From JABRWC01 sp039961675 (lineage in GTDB: Bacteria > Planctomycetota > Phycisphaerae > UBA1845 > Fen-1342), in assembly GCA_039961675.1 (NCBI GenBank), contig JABRWC010000118.1, positions 9,953-73,952 of the forward strand: a DNA stretch of 64,000 bases. Reading direction: 5' to 3'. The number at the start of each line of letters is the position of its first letter. The stretch's first letter is position 1. A model generated the notes under the pieces. That model had not been told where the DNA came from. It did not search any database and saw nothing but the letters and a program-made list of their open reading frames with translations. Position numbers and translations under genes: made by a program. Positions 35,465 through 44,616 of this stretch are shown here, piece by piece.

Positions 35465-37771
35465 TCACGGTCCACGCAGCCGTGCGAGGCGCTGGCGGGC
35501 GTCCTCCAGCCACGCGGGCGGCGGTTGGCCGGACAGCTCGACGGCGCGTTCCAGCGACGGCACAGCGCTCTTCGGGTCCCCAAGCACCTCGTACGCGCAG
35601 CCGAGTTGGTAATGCGCCGCGGCGTAGTCCGGCTGCAAGCGCAGCGCTTCCAGCAGGTGCGCAACGGCGTCGGCTGTCCGTCCGGCGTCAGTCAATACGC
35701 ACGCCAGCGTGTGACGCGGGCGCGGGTCGGCCGGGGCGCCCCGCACCGCCTGCTCGGCGCGGGCGATTGCCTGGTCAGGATTTCGCCCGAGCTTGTGCAG
35801 CGCCCAGGCCGAGTTGTTGAGCACGATCCAGTTTTCCGGGTCGCTCGCCAAGAGCGATTCGTAGACGCCGGCGGCGTCCTCCCAGCGGTCGGCGACCTCG
35901 TACGCCAGGCCGAGCGCCAGGCCGTTCCGCGGGTTCTGCGGATCGAGCGCGACCGCGCGCTTCAGCAGCTCGATCGCCTTGTCGCGCTCCCCAAGCTGCG
36001 CGACGGCCTGCGCCAGGTTGTAGCACGCCTCCGCGTCGTCCGGGTCGGCGGCGTGGGCCGTCTCGAACAGCCGCCGCGCTTCTTCCATTTCCCCCCGCTG
36101 CGCTGCGGCGATGCCCAGTGAGAGCGGCATGAGCGCGTCGAACGGCGGCCGGAGCGGCTTTTCCATGCGCGCCCGCACGAATCCCAGCGCCTTGTCGCGG
36201 ACCGGAGCCTCCTTGAGCAGGTCGACGAGCAGGAACAAGGCGCGCGGGTTGTCCGGATCCGCGGTCACGACGTTGTTCACCAGTTCGAGCGCCTTGTCGA
36301 AGTTGTTGACGTCGATCTCGGCCTGCGCCTGGATGATGTTCCGATGCAGCTCGATGCGGTCCTTGGGGTCGGCCAGCGATGCGCGGTCTTCGACATCCGG
36401 CTCGATCGCGCCGGCGTAGCCGAGCGCCTGGAGCTTCCGCACGCTCTCCGGGTCCTGCACCGGCTCGCCCGCGCGCGCCTTGGGCCGCCCGAGGTCCTCG
36501 TTGTGCACCGCGTCCAGCGCGGATTGAAGCGCGGCGCTGCGTGCGTCTCCGGGCGCGTACAGGTTGTTCGTTTCCTTCGGATCGGCCGACAGGTCGTACA
36601 GCTCCGGCCGCGGCGCTGAGACGAACTTCTCGCTGCCCACGACGACGCCCTCGATGGGGCTCCAGCCGTAGGTGTAGTAGCCGAGATACGCTTCGCAGTA
36701 GACCGCCCGCGAACGCGCCGACGGCGCGTCGCTCGCGGTCGTCGGCAGCGGGCGGCCATGCACGCGCTGCGGCGCCTGGATCCCGAGCCAGGACAAAACG
36801 GACGGAAAAACGTCCACGAGCGAGACCGGCTCGTTTACAACGCCGATCGTGGGACTCGCGCCGGGCACGTGCACGATCAGCGGCACGCGCAGGCATTCGT
36901 CGTAGACGAACAAACCGTGCGTCGGCTCGCCGTGCTCCCAGAGCGCCTCGCCGTGATCGGCGGCAAAGACCAGCAGCGTCTCTTTGCGGGTCTCTACCTT
37001 GATTTGCGCCGCCTTCTGGAGCAGCCGGTCGAGCTCGCGGTCGGCGTAGGCGATCTCGGCGTCATATGGGGCCAGCGGGGCGGTCGCGGGGTTGAAGCCC
37101 GGCGGGGCGTATGGGGCGTGGGCGTCGTAATAGTGGACCCACAGGAAGTACTTGCGTCCGCGCACCTGCTCCAGCCAGGCGATCGCCGCGTCCGTGACCT
37201 GCGCCGCCGGCCGCTCGGCGTACTCGAACCTGGACTTCGCTGCGCCGGGATCGAACGTGGCGTCGTAAAACTCGAAGCCCTGCGAAAGCCCGTACTGCGG
37301 CTCCAGCACGGAGGCGGCGACGACGGCGCCGGTCGCGTAGCCGTTGTCCTTCAGGACCTCGGCGAGTGTGACCACCGACTCATCGAGCGGGCCGACGCCG
37401 TTGGTCTGCAACCCGTGCTGGAAGGGGTACAGACCCGTGAGCAGCGACGCGTGCGCCGGCAGCGTGAGCGTCGCGGGCGTATAGCAACGCTCGAAGCGCA
37501 GGCTGTTCCGCGCCATGAGGTCCAGCGTCCGCGTCTCGCCGTGCTCGTATCCGTAGCAGCCCAGGTGGTCGGCACGCGTCGTATCGAACGTGATCAGCAG
37601 CACGTTCCAGGGCGTGCCCGCGGGTTCCGCGGCGGGTTTCGCCCCGCGATCGCAGCCCACGACAAACGTCCAGGTCGCGGCCGCCGCGATCACGACTGCA
37701 CGCAGCGAGCGCCGCCGCGCCGCACCAGCGGGGCGGGGCACGCTTGTCGTGCGCCGCGGATTCGCCCTCAC
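35465..37771 (-). CDS. Sulfatase-like AP-superfamily lipoprotein with C-terminal TPR repeats
   Basis: The 768-residue product has a long basic N-terminus and a lipobox ending at Cys40 (FVVGC). The sulfatase-like domain (about 55-480) shows NVLLITFDTTRADHLGCYG, then TPATLTLPAHASLLTGLYP, WVHYYDAHAPY and FAADHGEALWEHGE. The sulfatase CxPxR/SxPxR formylglycine motif is absent, with Thr in the matching TLPAH region, so phosphoester or phosphoglycerol-type chemistry is at least as likely as sulfate hydrolysis. Residues about 495-768 are TPR repeats. Its ATG overlaps the stop of the upstream paralogue (ATGA). Confidence 0.88.
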   Translation of the reverse strand: MRANPRRTTSVPRPAGAARRRSLRAVVIAAAATWTFVVGCDRGAKPAAEPAGTPWNVLLITFDTTRADHLGCYGYEHGETRTLDLMARNSLRFERCYTPATLTLPAHASLLTGLYPFQHGLQTNGVGPLDESVVTLAEVLKDNGYATGAVVAASVLEPQYGLSQGFEFYDATFDPGAAKSRFEYAERPAAQVTDAAIAWLEQVRGRKYFLWVHYYDAHAPYAPPGFNPATAPLAPYDAEIAYADRELDRLLQKAAQIKVETRKETLLVFAADHGEALWEHGEPTHGLFVYDECLRVPLIVHVPGASPTIGVVNEPVSLVDVFPSVLSWLGIQAPQRVHGRPLPTTASDAPSARSRAVYCEAYLGYYTYGWSPIEGVVVGSEKFVSAPRPELYDLSADPKETNNLYAPGDARSAALQSALDAVHNEDLGRPKARAGEPVQDPESVRKLQALGYAGAIEPDVEDRASLADPKDRIELHRNIIQAQAEIDVNNFDKALELVNNVVTADPDNPRALFLLVDLLKEAPVRDKALGFVRARMEKPLRPPFDALMPLSLGIAAAQRGEMEEARRLFETAHAADPDDAEACYNLAQAVAQLGERDKAIELLKRAVALDPQNPRNGLALGLAYEVADRWEDAAGVYESLLASDPENWIVLNNSAWALHKLGRNPDQAIARAEQAVRGAPADPRPRHTLACVLTDAGRTADAVAHLLEALRLQPDYAAAHYQLGCAYEVLGDPKSAVPSLERAVELSGQPPPAWLEDARQRLARLRGP

Positions 37772-40527
37772 GGGTGGCGGTCCTCGTCGTCGGGGCCGAG
37801 CGGCACGTCTCCCGGTCCTTCGTCCATCGGCTCATCGAGGTCGCTGCTGGTCGGCTGCGAGGCGCCGCTCTGCGCCGCGTACGTTTCGAGCTGGAAGCGG
37901 ATCAGCCCGGCCTCGGGCTGCTGCGGGTCCAGCTCCAGGCTGCGCTGAAGATGAAACATCGCCTGCGGTACGCGGTTCATTCGCAGCAGCAGCACGCCCA
38001 GGTGCTTGTGCGCCAGCGCGTACTTGGGGTCGATCGTCAGCGCCCGCCGCAGAAACCGCCGGGCAAGCTCGAACTCCTGGTTCTGGAAATGATGCACAGC
38101 GACGTTGACGATCGCGACGGTGTTGTATGGGTTGCAGCGCACGGCCTCCTTGAAGGCGTCGATCGCCTCGTCCGTGCGTCCTTGGCGCAACAGCAACTGG
38201 GCCAGGTTCTGGTGCAGCACGTCGTAGCGCGGCTGGACCGCGATGGCGTCGCGGTAAATCTGCTCGGCCTTGGCCTCGTCGCCCTTCATGCGCCAAGCCA
38301 GGCCCAGGTTCGCCGACGCGGCCGCGAACTTGGGCGCTATCTGGAGCGCACGCTCGGCGGTGCGAATCGCTTCGTCGAGCCGGTTACGCCGGATGTAGAT
38401 TCCCGCCAGCACGGACAGGGCGCGCGGTTGGACCGGGTCGAAGCGCAACGCCTGCTGGAGCAGTTCGAGGGCCTTGTCGTCGTCGTTGTCGGCGACGGCC
38501 AGCTCGGCCATGCCGGCCAGCGCTTCCCCGTTGAAGGCGTCTCCCTGGAGCGCCTCCTCGAAAGCCTGGCGCGCCTTCTCGCGCTCGCCACGGCGCATGT
38601 GGATGTCGCCGATGTTCCGCAGGATCGTGGCGCGGTGGCTGCCGCGGTCCACTTCCAGGGCCTTCTCGAATTGTGCCATGGCCTCGTCGAGATTGTTGCG
38701 TGAGTTGGCGATGGCCGCGTACTGCTGGTAGATGCCGGGGTGCTCGGGATCGATCTTCTTGGCGCGCTCGATGGCCGCCAGGGCCTCGTCCATGCGGCGA
38801 AGCTGGAGCAGGTTGTTGGCGCAGGCCAGCGGCAACGTGATGTCGGTCGGGCACAGCCGCTCGGCCTCCACGAGCTGCGCCAACGAGTCCTCCTGTCGGC
38901 CCTGCGTCTGGTAGCAGCTTGCCAGCACCTGGCGGGCGAAGACGTCGCCGGGGACCTTCTGGAGGCACTCTTCCAGAATCTGGATCGCGCCGAGCAGGTC
39001 GCCCTGGTCGCGCTTCATGACGCCTTCGTGCACCCGCTCCCAATGCAGCACACCGTCCTTCGGGTCGATCCGCGCCTCGCGCGACGTAGGCTCGTCCGCG
39101 CTCTCGAAGCGCGTCGTGACGTAGCCGAGCGCGGCGAGCTTGCTCAGCGCCTCATCGTCCAATTCCAGGTTTTCCTGGACGTCTGCGGCGACCAGCGGGT
39201 CTTCGCCCACAAAGCCCTTCAGCAGCTCGTGCATGTCCACGGCCAGGTCCGGCCGCTCGTGATACAGGTTGTTCAGCTCCCTGGGGTCCTTGACCAGGTC
39301 ATACACTTCGGCCCGCGGGGCGAGGATGTACTTGTAGTCCGCGCGGCGCACGCCCAGCAGGGGCGCCCAGCCGTGCAGCGTCATCGACGACAGAGTCTCG
39401 ATGTAGACCGGCTGCGGCTCGGCCGGCGCCGGCGCCAGCAGGCTCACGCCGTCCATCTTCACCGGCGATTCAATGCCCAGCAGGTCGAGGATCGTGGGGG
39501 CAATGTCGATGGTGCTCACCTGCCGGCGAATGACCTGCCCGGACGGAATGGCGCCCGGCGCGCTGAGGATCAGCGGGACGTGCATCGTCGCATCGTAGAT
39601 CAGCAGCGAGTGCGTCTGCTCGCCGTGCTCGCCCAGTCCCTCGCCGTGATCGCTGGTCATGACAATCAGCGTCCGGTCGCGTACGCCCAACTCCTCCAGC
39701 GTCTTGAGCACGACTCCGAGCTGGGAATCGGCGTAGGCGATCTCGCCGGAATAAAGGTCGGCGGCGTAGTCCGTGCGGAACGGCTCGGGCGGGAGGTACG
39801 TCGCGTGCGGATCAAAATAGTGCAGCCAGCAGAAGAACTTTTCCCGGCCGTGCTCTCGCAGCCAGGGCAGGAACGACTCGTTTGTCAGCTCCGCGGCGCG
39901 CTCACGATACATGTTCGGCGCGTACTTCACGCCGCGCGTCAGGTCGTCGTTGAACTCCTCGAAGCCCTGGCTCAGGCCGTACGTCTCGTCGAGCACGTAG
40001 GCCGAGATCGCGGCGCCGGTACGGTAGCCGTGTTCGCGCAGAATCTCCGGCAGTGTGACCTGCTGCTCTTCAAGCTTAAACGTGCCGTTGGCGCGGACGC
40101 CGTGATGGAACGGGTACAGGCCGGTCAGAATGCCGCTGTGCGCGGGCAGCGTCGCCGGGACGGTCGTGACCGCCTGGGCACAGAGCACGCCCTGCCGCGC
40201 GAGGCCGTCCAAGACCGGCGTCTTGACCCCCTGGTGGCCGTAACAGCCGATGTGGTCGGCGCGCGTGGTGTCGAACGTGACGATCAGGACGTTCCAGTCC
40301 TTGCACGCCCCGCGCGCGGCCGCGATGTTCCCCGCGTCCTGAAGGCCCGCCATCACCTTGCCGGTGACCTGGTATTGCGGCGACTTGATGAAGTGGTTCC
40401 AGACCACCACCAGGCCGCCGTAGCCGATGAGCAGAATGCCGGCCGCGACGATCAGAACCTGCGACCAGCGGCGGCGCTTGACGGGCGCATCCGCGGGCGT
40501 GCTTTTGTTCTCCACCGGAATCCCCAT
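37768..40527 (-). CDS. Membrane-anchored sulfatase-like AP-superfamily protein with long TPR region
   Basis: This protein of 919 residues has a membrane anchor (about 22-42, VLIVAAGILLIGYGGLVVVW). A sulfatase-like domain (about 78-510) contains NVLIVTFDTTRADHIGCYG, TVPATLPAHSGILTGLYP, WLHYFDPHATY and TSDHGEGLGEHGE. As in the downstream paralogue the formylglycine Cys/Ser is replaced by Thr. About ten TPR repeats fill residues 540-890 and an acidic tail ends the protein. ATG at 40527 is chosen because the upstream extension is basic and lacks conserved sequence. The two proteins may form a heteromeric envelope complex, which is inference. Confidence 0.88.
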   Translation of the reverse strand: MGIPVENKSTPADAPVKRRRWSQVLIVAAGILLIGYGGLVVVWNHFIKSPQYQVTGKVMAGLQDAGNIAAARGACKDWNVLIVTFDTTRADHIGCYGHQGVKTPVLDGLARQGVLCAQAVTTVPATLPAHSGILTGLYPFHHGVRANGTFKLEEQQVTLPEILREHGYRTGAAISAYVLDETYGLSQGFEEFNDDLTRGVKYAPNMYRERAAELTNESFLPWLREHGREKFFCWLHYFDPHATYLPPEPFRTDYAADLYSGEIAYADSQLGVVLKTLEELGVRDRTLIVMTSDHGEGLGEHGEQTHSLLIYDATMHVPLILSAPGAIPSGQVIRRQVSTIDIAPTILDLLGIESPVKMDGVSLLAPAPAEPQPVYIETLSSMTLHGWAPLLGVRRADYKYILAPRAEVYDLVKDPRELNNLYHERPDLAVDMHELLKGFVGEDPLVAADVQENLELDDEALSKLAALGYVTTRFESADEPTSREARIDPKDGVLHWERVHEGVMKRDQGDLLGAIQILEECLQKVPGDVFARQVLASCYQTQGRQEDSLAQLVEAERLCPTDITLPLACANNLLQLRRMDEALAAIERAKKIDPEHPGIYQQYAAIANSRNNLDEAMAQFEKALEVDRGSHRATILRNIGDIHMRRGEREKARQAFEEALQGDAFNGEALAGMAELAVADNDDDKALELLQQALRFDPVQPRALSVLAGIYIRRNRLDEAIRTAERALQIAPKFAAASANLGLAWRMKGDEAKAEQIYRDAIAVQPRYDVLHQNLAQLLLRQGRTDEAIDAFKEAVRCNPYNTVAIVNVAVHHFQNQEFELARRFLRRALTIDPKYALAHKHLGVLLLRMNRVPQAMFHLQRSLELDPQQPEAGLIRFQLETYAAQSGASQPTSSDLDEPMDEGPGDVPLGPDDEDRHP

Positions 40528-40935
40528 CAGAGTCTGCCGTTCGCCGGGTCTACAAGCACGTGATGCAACGCCGGCAGCCCGTTTCGAAAATGGGCGCCGG
40601 GGCGCCCCAGTGTGACCCGAGACGCGTCCGTCGCGGGGCGGCGCCAGCCGGGTGTAAGTCGAGCCCCGCGCCAGAGGCGCGCGATACCCGAGCCCCCACG
40701 GGCTCCGAACGTCCACGCGTCCAATCGCGGAAAACCGAACCAACTTACGATAGCTGCTGCGCCGGCGGGAGTAAACAGCGCCGCCCCACTTGCAAGCGAC
40801 CCTCGTCCGTCCGCGCGCCGTCCGTCGCGGATCGGCGGAGATGGCGCCGTCGCGTCGTGCGACTCGGCGGCCGACAAGGGGCCGGCTGGGTGGGACGGGC
40901 GACGGCCTCCACGCACGAACGAGTGGGGTCGCCGA
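40528..40935. other. 408-base gap between pheT and the sulfatase-TPR operon
   Basis: Both flanking genes are on the minus strand, so the operon promoter must lie here. I find no clear -35/-10 pair, RNA gene or repeat. The short open frames in it show no conserved features. Confidence 0.35.
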
Positions 40936-42771
40936 TTACGCGAGCAGCTTCTCGAGGCTCAGCTCGAGCACCGCGACCGGGTGCTTGAGCCCGTAGTTCT
41001 CCAGCACTTCGGGGTGCAGTTCGCCCATGATCCCCAGTCGTCGGCCGTCGCGAACCAGCTCCGCGGCCCGGCCGGGGATGAAGCTCGCGTGCTCGGCGGC
41101 GCGGATGCCGATCTCGCGATCGAGCTCGTGCCCGAGCGCGTCGCATATGGCGCGGATGTCCGCATACCCCACGTGCGGCCCGATGAGCGCCGCCGCGAGC
41201 GTCCGCTCCTCGCGCGCGCCGGTCTCGGCCTGCTCGTCCAGAAAGCAGCAGTCGCCGACCTCGAAGAGCTGCTGCGGCAGGTCATACTGCTTGTTGATCG
41301 CCAGCGTCTCCAGCAGGCCGGGCAGCAGATTTACGCGGCAGATGGTCTGCTCGACGCTGATGGGGTTCTCGATCCTCACCGCCCGCGAGTCGTCTTCCAG
41401 CCGCCACTTGCGGAACGCCGCCGCTTCGCTGGTGAGCGTCAGGGTGATCACCTGGTGCAGGCCGAGACCAGCGAGAATCCGCCGCGCGAGGGCGGACTGC
41501 TCTTCGATCTGGCGCGGCGCGCCGATGGTGAACGTGGGCACGAGCTGCGGCTCGAGCTTGTCGTAGCCGTACGCGACGGCGGCGTCCTCGATCAGGTCCA
41601 CTGGGTGCATCACGTCGTTGCGCCACGCCGGCACGCTGACGATCAGCCGCCGGTCGGCGTCGACGATCACGTCGTGCCCCATCCGCTCCAGCAGCCGGCG
41701 CAGCCGCTCGAGATCCAGCTCCGCGCCCAGGGTGGCGGCGGCGTCCGCGAGGCTCAGTCCCATGGATGTGGGATTCAGGTCGGGCGTCTGCCGCGGGCCG
41801 GCGGGCGTGAGGATCGTGACGGCCTCGATCACCGCCTGGGGCATGATCTCCTTGAGGTTCGCGACCAGGATCGCCAGCGCCCGGTCCACCGAGCGCTGCG
41901 AGAGGCCGGTCACGTCCACGAAGCACTGCCGCGTCTTGAGCGTGACGCGGGTCGACTCGCTGTTGATGATCGGCGGCATGGACAGCACCGTGCCGCGCTC
42001 GTCGCGCAGCAGCGGGTAGGCCCTCAGCTCCCGCAGCAGGTGCGCGAACTCCATGCCGGTCTTGTGGCGCTCCAGAATTTCGCGCGGCGTCAGCGCACTT
42101 TCCGGCTGCGCCGGGTCGAACCCGAGCGGGACGAAGCGCACGCCGTCGGGCGCGACCGCGTCGTAGCGGTAGCGCGTGCCGTGCAGCGCGTCGAAGTCGT
42201 AGACGCCGATGGAGGCCAGCTTGCGGTTGCGCCCCAGCGCCCAGTGCAGGTCCTCCTGGAGGTTCATGAGCAGCTTGATGCGCTCGTGGTCCAGCTCGAC
42301 CTGCCGGAGCACGGCGCAGGCGATGTACGGACGCAGGCTCTCGGGCTTGGAGAGGTTCGGATCGACGCTGACGCTCAGCCGCGGTTCGTCCACGTCATAC
42401 GCGACGAGACCCGTCCGCGCGCCGATGAAGCCGCGCAGGTAGCGCGACAGTCCGCCGATGTCGAAGATGTCCGGCCGGACGGCGAGCATGTCGCAGCGCA
42501 CCACCTGCGTGCGGCCGAGGGCGCGCAGCGCGGCCGTCTGGACCTGGAAATCGACGCCGCAGTGCGAGCAGTGCAACGGCGGCCCCTGGGCGTCGGTGCG
42601 CTCGAAGATCTTGTCGCAGCGCGCGCAGGCGAACTGCTGCGTGTCGGCGATCTCGTCGACTTCAATCCCCATGTCGTGCAGCAGGGTGGGCACGTCGTCG
42701 CGCTCGACGCGCTTGGCGTCTGCGTTGACCAGCCGCAGCAGGGGGTCCAGCGGGAAATTCACGACCGGCAA
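40936..42771 (-). CDS. pheT: Phenylalanyl-tRNA synthetase beta subunit, archaeal-type, with zinc-ribbon-like insertion
   Basis: A 611-residue subunit that with PheS charges tRNA-Phe. It has the shorter archaeal/eukaryotic-type layout rather than the roughly 800-residue bacterial form, with no N-terminal tRNA-binding OB domain. Recognisable parts are LHDMGIEVDEI, DMLAVRPDIFDIGGLSRYLRGF, PPIINSESTRV, SVPAWRNDVMHPVDLIEDAAVAYGYD and GELHPEVLENYGL. Between the first two there is an extra CARC...CSHC pair (Cys49, 52, 68, 71) that looks like a zinc ribbon. TTG at 42771 is preferred: it gives the usual LPVVNF start and has GGAGAG six bases upstream. ATG at 42804 is the alternative. No pheS is in the window. 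Confidence 0.9.
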   Translation of the reverse strand: MPVVNFPLDPLLRLVNADAKRVERDDVPTLLHDMGIEVDEIADTQQFACARCDKIFERTDAQGPPLHCSHCGVDFQVQTAALRALGRTQVVRCDMLAVRPDIFDIGGLSRYLRGFIGARTGLVAYDVDEPRLSVSVDPNLSKPESLRPYIACAVLRQVELDHERIKLLMNLQEDLHWALGRNRKLASIGVYDFDALHGTRYRYDAVAPDGVRFVPLGFDPAQPESALTPREILERHKTGMEFAHLLRELRAYPLLRDERGTVLSMPPIINSESTRVTLKTRQCFVDVTGLSQRSVDRALAILVANLKEIMPQAVIEAVTILTPAGPRQTPDLNPTSMGLSLADAAATLGAELDLERLRRLLERMGHDVIVDADRRLIVSVPAWRNDVMHPVDLIEDAAVAYGYDKLEPQLVPTFTIGAPRQIEEQSALARRILAGLGLHQVITLTLTSEAAAFRKWRLEDDSRAVRIENPISVEQTICRVNLLPGLLETLAINKQYDLPQQLFEVGDCCFLDEQAETGAREERTLAAALIGPHVGYADIRAICDALGHELDREIGIRAAEHASFIPGRAAELVRDGRRLGIMGELHPEVLENYGLKHPVAVLELSLEKLLA

Positions 42772-42945
42772 GAGGTCTCTCCGTGATCCACAGCGGGAAT
42801 GCATGCGCTCGCGGTATCACGTTGTCCGTCCGGCGCGAGCCGCAATCAGCGGGCTTCATAGCCGCACCGGGCGGGTTCGTCCAGACCGCATCGGTCGGGG
42901 CGAACAGCACACGCGCCGCGGCGCTCGCTGCAATACAAACCGCAC

Positions 42946-42974
42946 TTCGGGTGGCGAGCGTCCCTCGATATACT
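42946..42974 (+). promoter_or_regulatory. Candidate promoter for the secreted hydrolase
   Basis: TATACT at 42969-42974 is a good -10. The hexamer 17 bases upstream, TTCGGG, is a weak -35. The site lies about 55 bases before the ATG at 43030 in the divergent region shared with pheT. Confidence 0.4.
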
Positions 42975-43029
42975 GGGTGCATCGAATCGGAACACGGGTC
43001 TGGGCCGTTCATTGACTGGAGGGGTCGCC

Positions 43030-44406
43030 ATGAAAGTTCTGCTCTGCGCGCTTGCGTTTGTTCCACTTGCTGGCACGGCGTTCGCCGACGCCGGAGCTCC
43101 GGCGCCGGACGCGCCATCCGCGATGTTTTCGGGCGTTCCGGCCGTGGCGCCGGCGGCGGCCGATCGCGGCGCCGGCACGTGCGACCCGGACGGGGTGCAG
43201 CCCAGCGGCGCGATCTACCGCATCTGCATGCCGCCGCCGGGCGAATGGAACGGCGACCTGGTCGTTTTCGCGCACGGCTACGTCGACCCGAACGAACCGG
43301 TCGCGATCCCCGAGGACCAGCTTGGGCAGCTCGGGCAGAGCCTGCCGGAGATCGTCACGGCGCTGGGATACGCATTTGCGGTTAGCAGTTATCGGCAGAA
43401 CGGGCTGGCGATCCTGGAGGGGCTGGACGACCTGGTGGAGCTGGTGGACATCTTCGAGCAGACGTACGGCCCGGCGCGGTATGTCTACCTGACGGGCGCG
43501 TCCGAGGGCGGCCTGATCACGGCGCTGGGCGTCGAACGCCGCCCGGACGTGTTCGATGCCGGCCTGTCCACCTGCGGCCCGACCGGGAACTTCGCCCTCC
43601 AGCTCGCGTACTTCGGCAACATGCGCGTGGTCTATGATTACTTCTTTGACACGCTGCCGGGCAGCCCGACCGACATACCCGGCGAGCTGTACCAGAACTG
43701 GCCCGACGTGTATCGCCCGCAGGTCGAGGAAGCGCTGGCCGCGAACCCCGCGATCACCGAGCAGATCATCCGCATCACGCGCGCGCCGGTGGACGCGGCC
43801 GACCCGGTGAATACGAAGATCAGCAGCATCGCCGGCGCGCTCGGATACCAGGTGCGCGCCAGCACCGACGCGTTCAACAAGCTCGGCGGCGTGCCGGTCG
43901 GCAACCGCGGCATCTGGTACCGCGGCGCGGATCAGCCGATCCTGTTCAACCTGGGCGTCGAGCGCTTCGACGCCGACCCCGACGCTGCCGCGACCGTCGA
44001 GGCGTTCTATCAGACGAGCGGCGAGATTCAGCGCCCGCTGGTCGTGATGCACACCACCGGCGACGAGATCATCCCGTACTGGCACGCGCTGCTGTACTAC
44101 CTGAAAATCGCCGCGGCCGGTGAGCTCGGCCGGCAGGTGACAATCCCGATCCAGCGCTACGGCCACTGCAACTTCGAGGTGGACGAGGTGCTGGTGGGAT
44201 TCACGATCCTGGTGCTCAGGACGCAGGGCACGCTGCTGACCGGCGTCGAGGACGTGCTGCCGGGCGCCGAGTCCGCCGCGCGCTACCGCGCGCTGCTGGA
44301 AGCGGAGCTGGAGCGCATGGACAACGGCGCGCCGCCGGCCGGCTTGCTTGACGTGCTGGCGCCGCGCGCATCGGAGGCGCGCGTCCCAGCGATCCGCGGA
44401 GATTGA
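43030..44406 (+). CDS. Secreted alpha/beta hydrolase
   Basis: The 458-residue product starts at ATG 43030 with GGAGGGG upstream and has a signal peptide (LLCALAFVPLAGTAFA). The hydrolase fold shows LVVFAHGYVDP (oxyanion strand), Ser158 in TGASEGGLI as nucleophile, TTGDEIIPYWHA as the acid region and YGHCNFE with the likely catalytic His. The region between about 190 and 330 is a helical lid. It should hydrolyse an ester or peptide outside the cytoplasm, substrate unknown. It is transcribed alone, convergent with the DUF1111 gene. Confidence 0.85.
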   Translation: MKVLLCALAFVPLAGTAFADAGAPAPDAPSAMFSGVPAVAPAAADRGAGTCDPDGVQPSGAIYRICMPPPGEWNGDLVVFAHGYVDPNEPVAIPEDQLGQLGQSLPEIVTALGYAFAVSSYRQNGLAILEGLDDLVELVDIFEQTYGPARYVYLTGASEGGLITALGVERRPDVFDAGLSTCGPTGNFALQLAYFGNMRVVYDYFFDTLPGSPTDIPGELYQNWPDVYRPQVEEALAANPAITEQIIRITRAPVDAADPVNTKISSIAGALGYQVRASTDAFNKLGGVPVGNRGIWYRGADQPILFNLGVERFDADPDAAATVEAFYQTSGEIQRPLVVMHTTGDEIIPYWHALLYYLKIAAAGELGRQVTIPIQRYGHCNFEVDEVLVGFTILVLRTQGTLLTGVEDVLPGAESAARYRALLEAELERMDNGAPPAGLLDVLAPRASEARVPAIRGD

Positions 44407-44550
44407 CGGGGCCCTCGCGCCCCGATCGCCGACGTGCCCCCGAGACCGCGCGTCGCGGGCGATGCGCGGCGGCGCTCGGCGAGCCGCTGCGCCCGCAGCT
44501 TGCGTGCGGGCTGGCCGGGGCGCGTACTGGCGCACCGGCATTCAGGATGC

Positions 44551-44588
44551 GCGGGGCGCGCAGCGCCCACCGCGCTGGCGCGCCCCGC
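44551..44588. terminator. Long GC hairpin between convergent genes
   Basis: GCGGGGCGCGCAGCGC (44551-44566) pairs with GCGCTGGCGCGCCCCGC (44572-44588) with one bulged base and a five-base loop. It sits in the 210-base gap between the stops at 44406 and 44617, where a bidirectional terminator is expected. There is no T-run on either side, so a Rho-independent mechanism is not certain. Confidence 0.5.
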
Positions 44589-44616
44589 GCACGATCCGGA
44601 TCCGCGCGGCCCGCGG

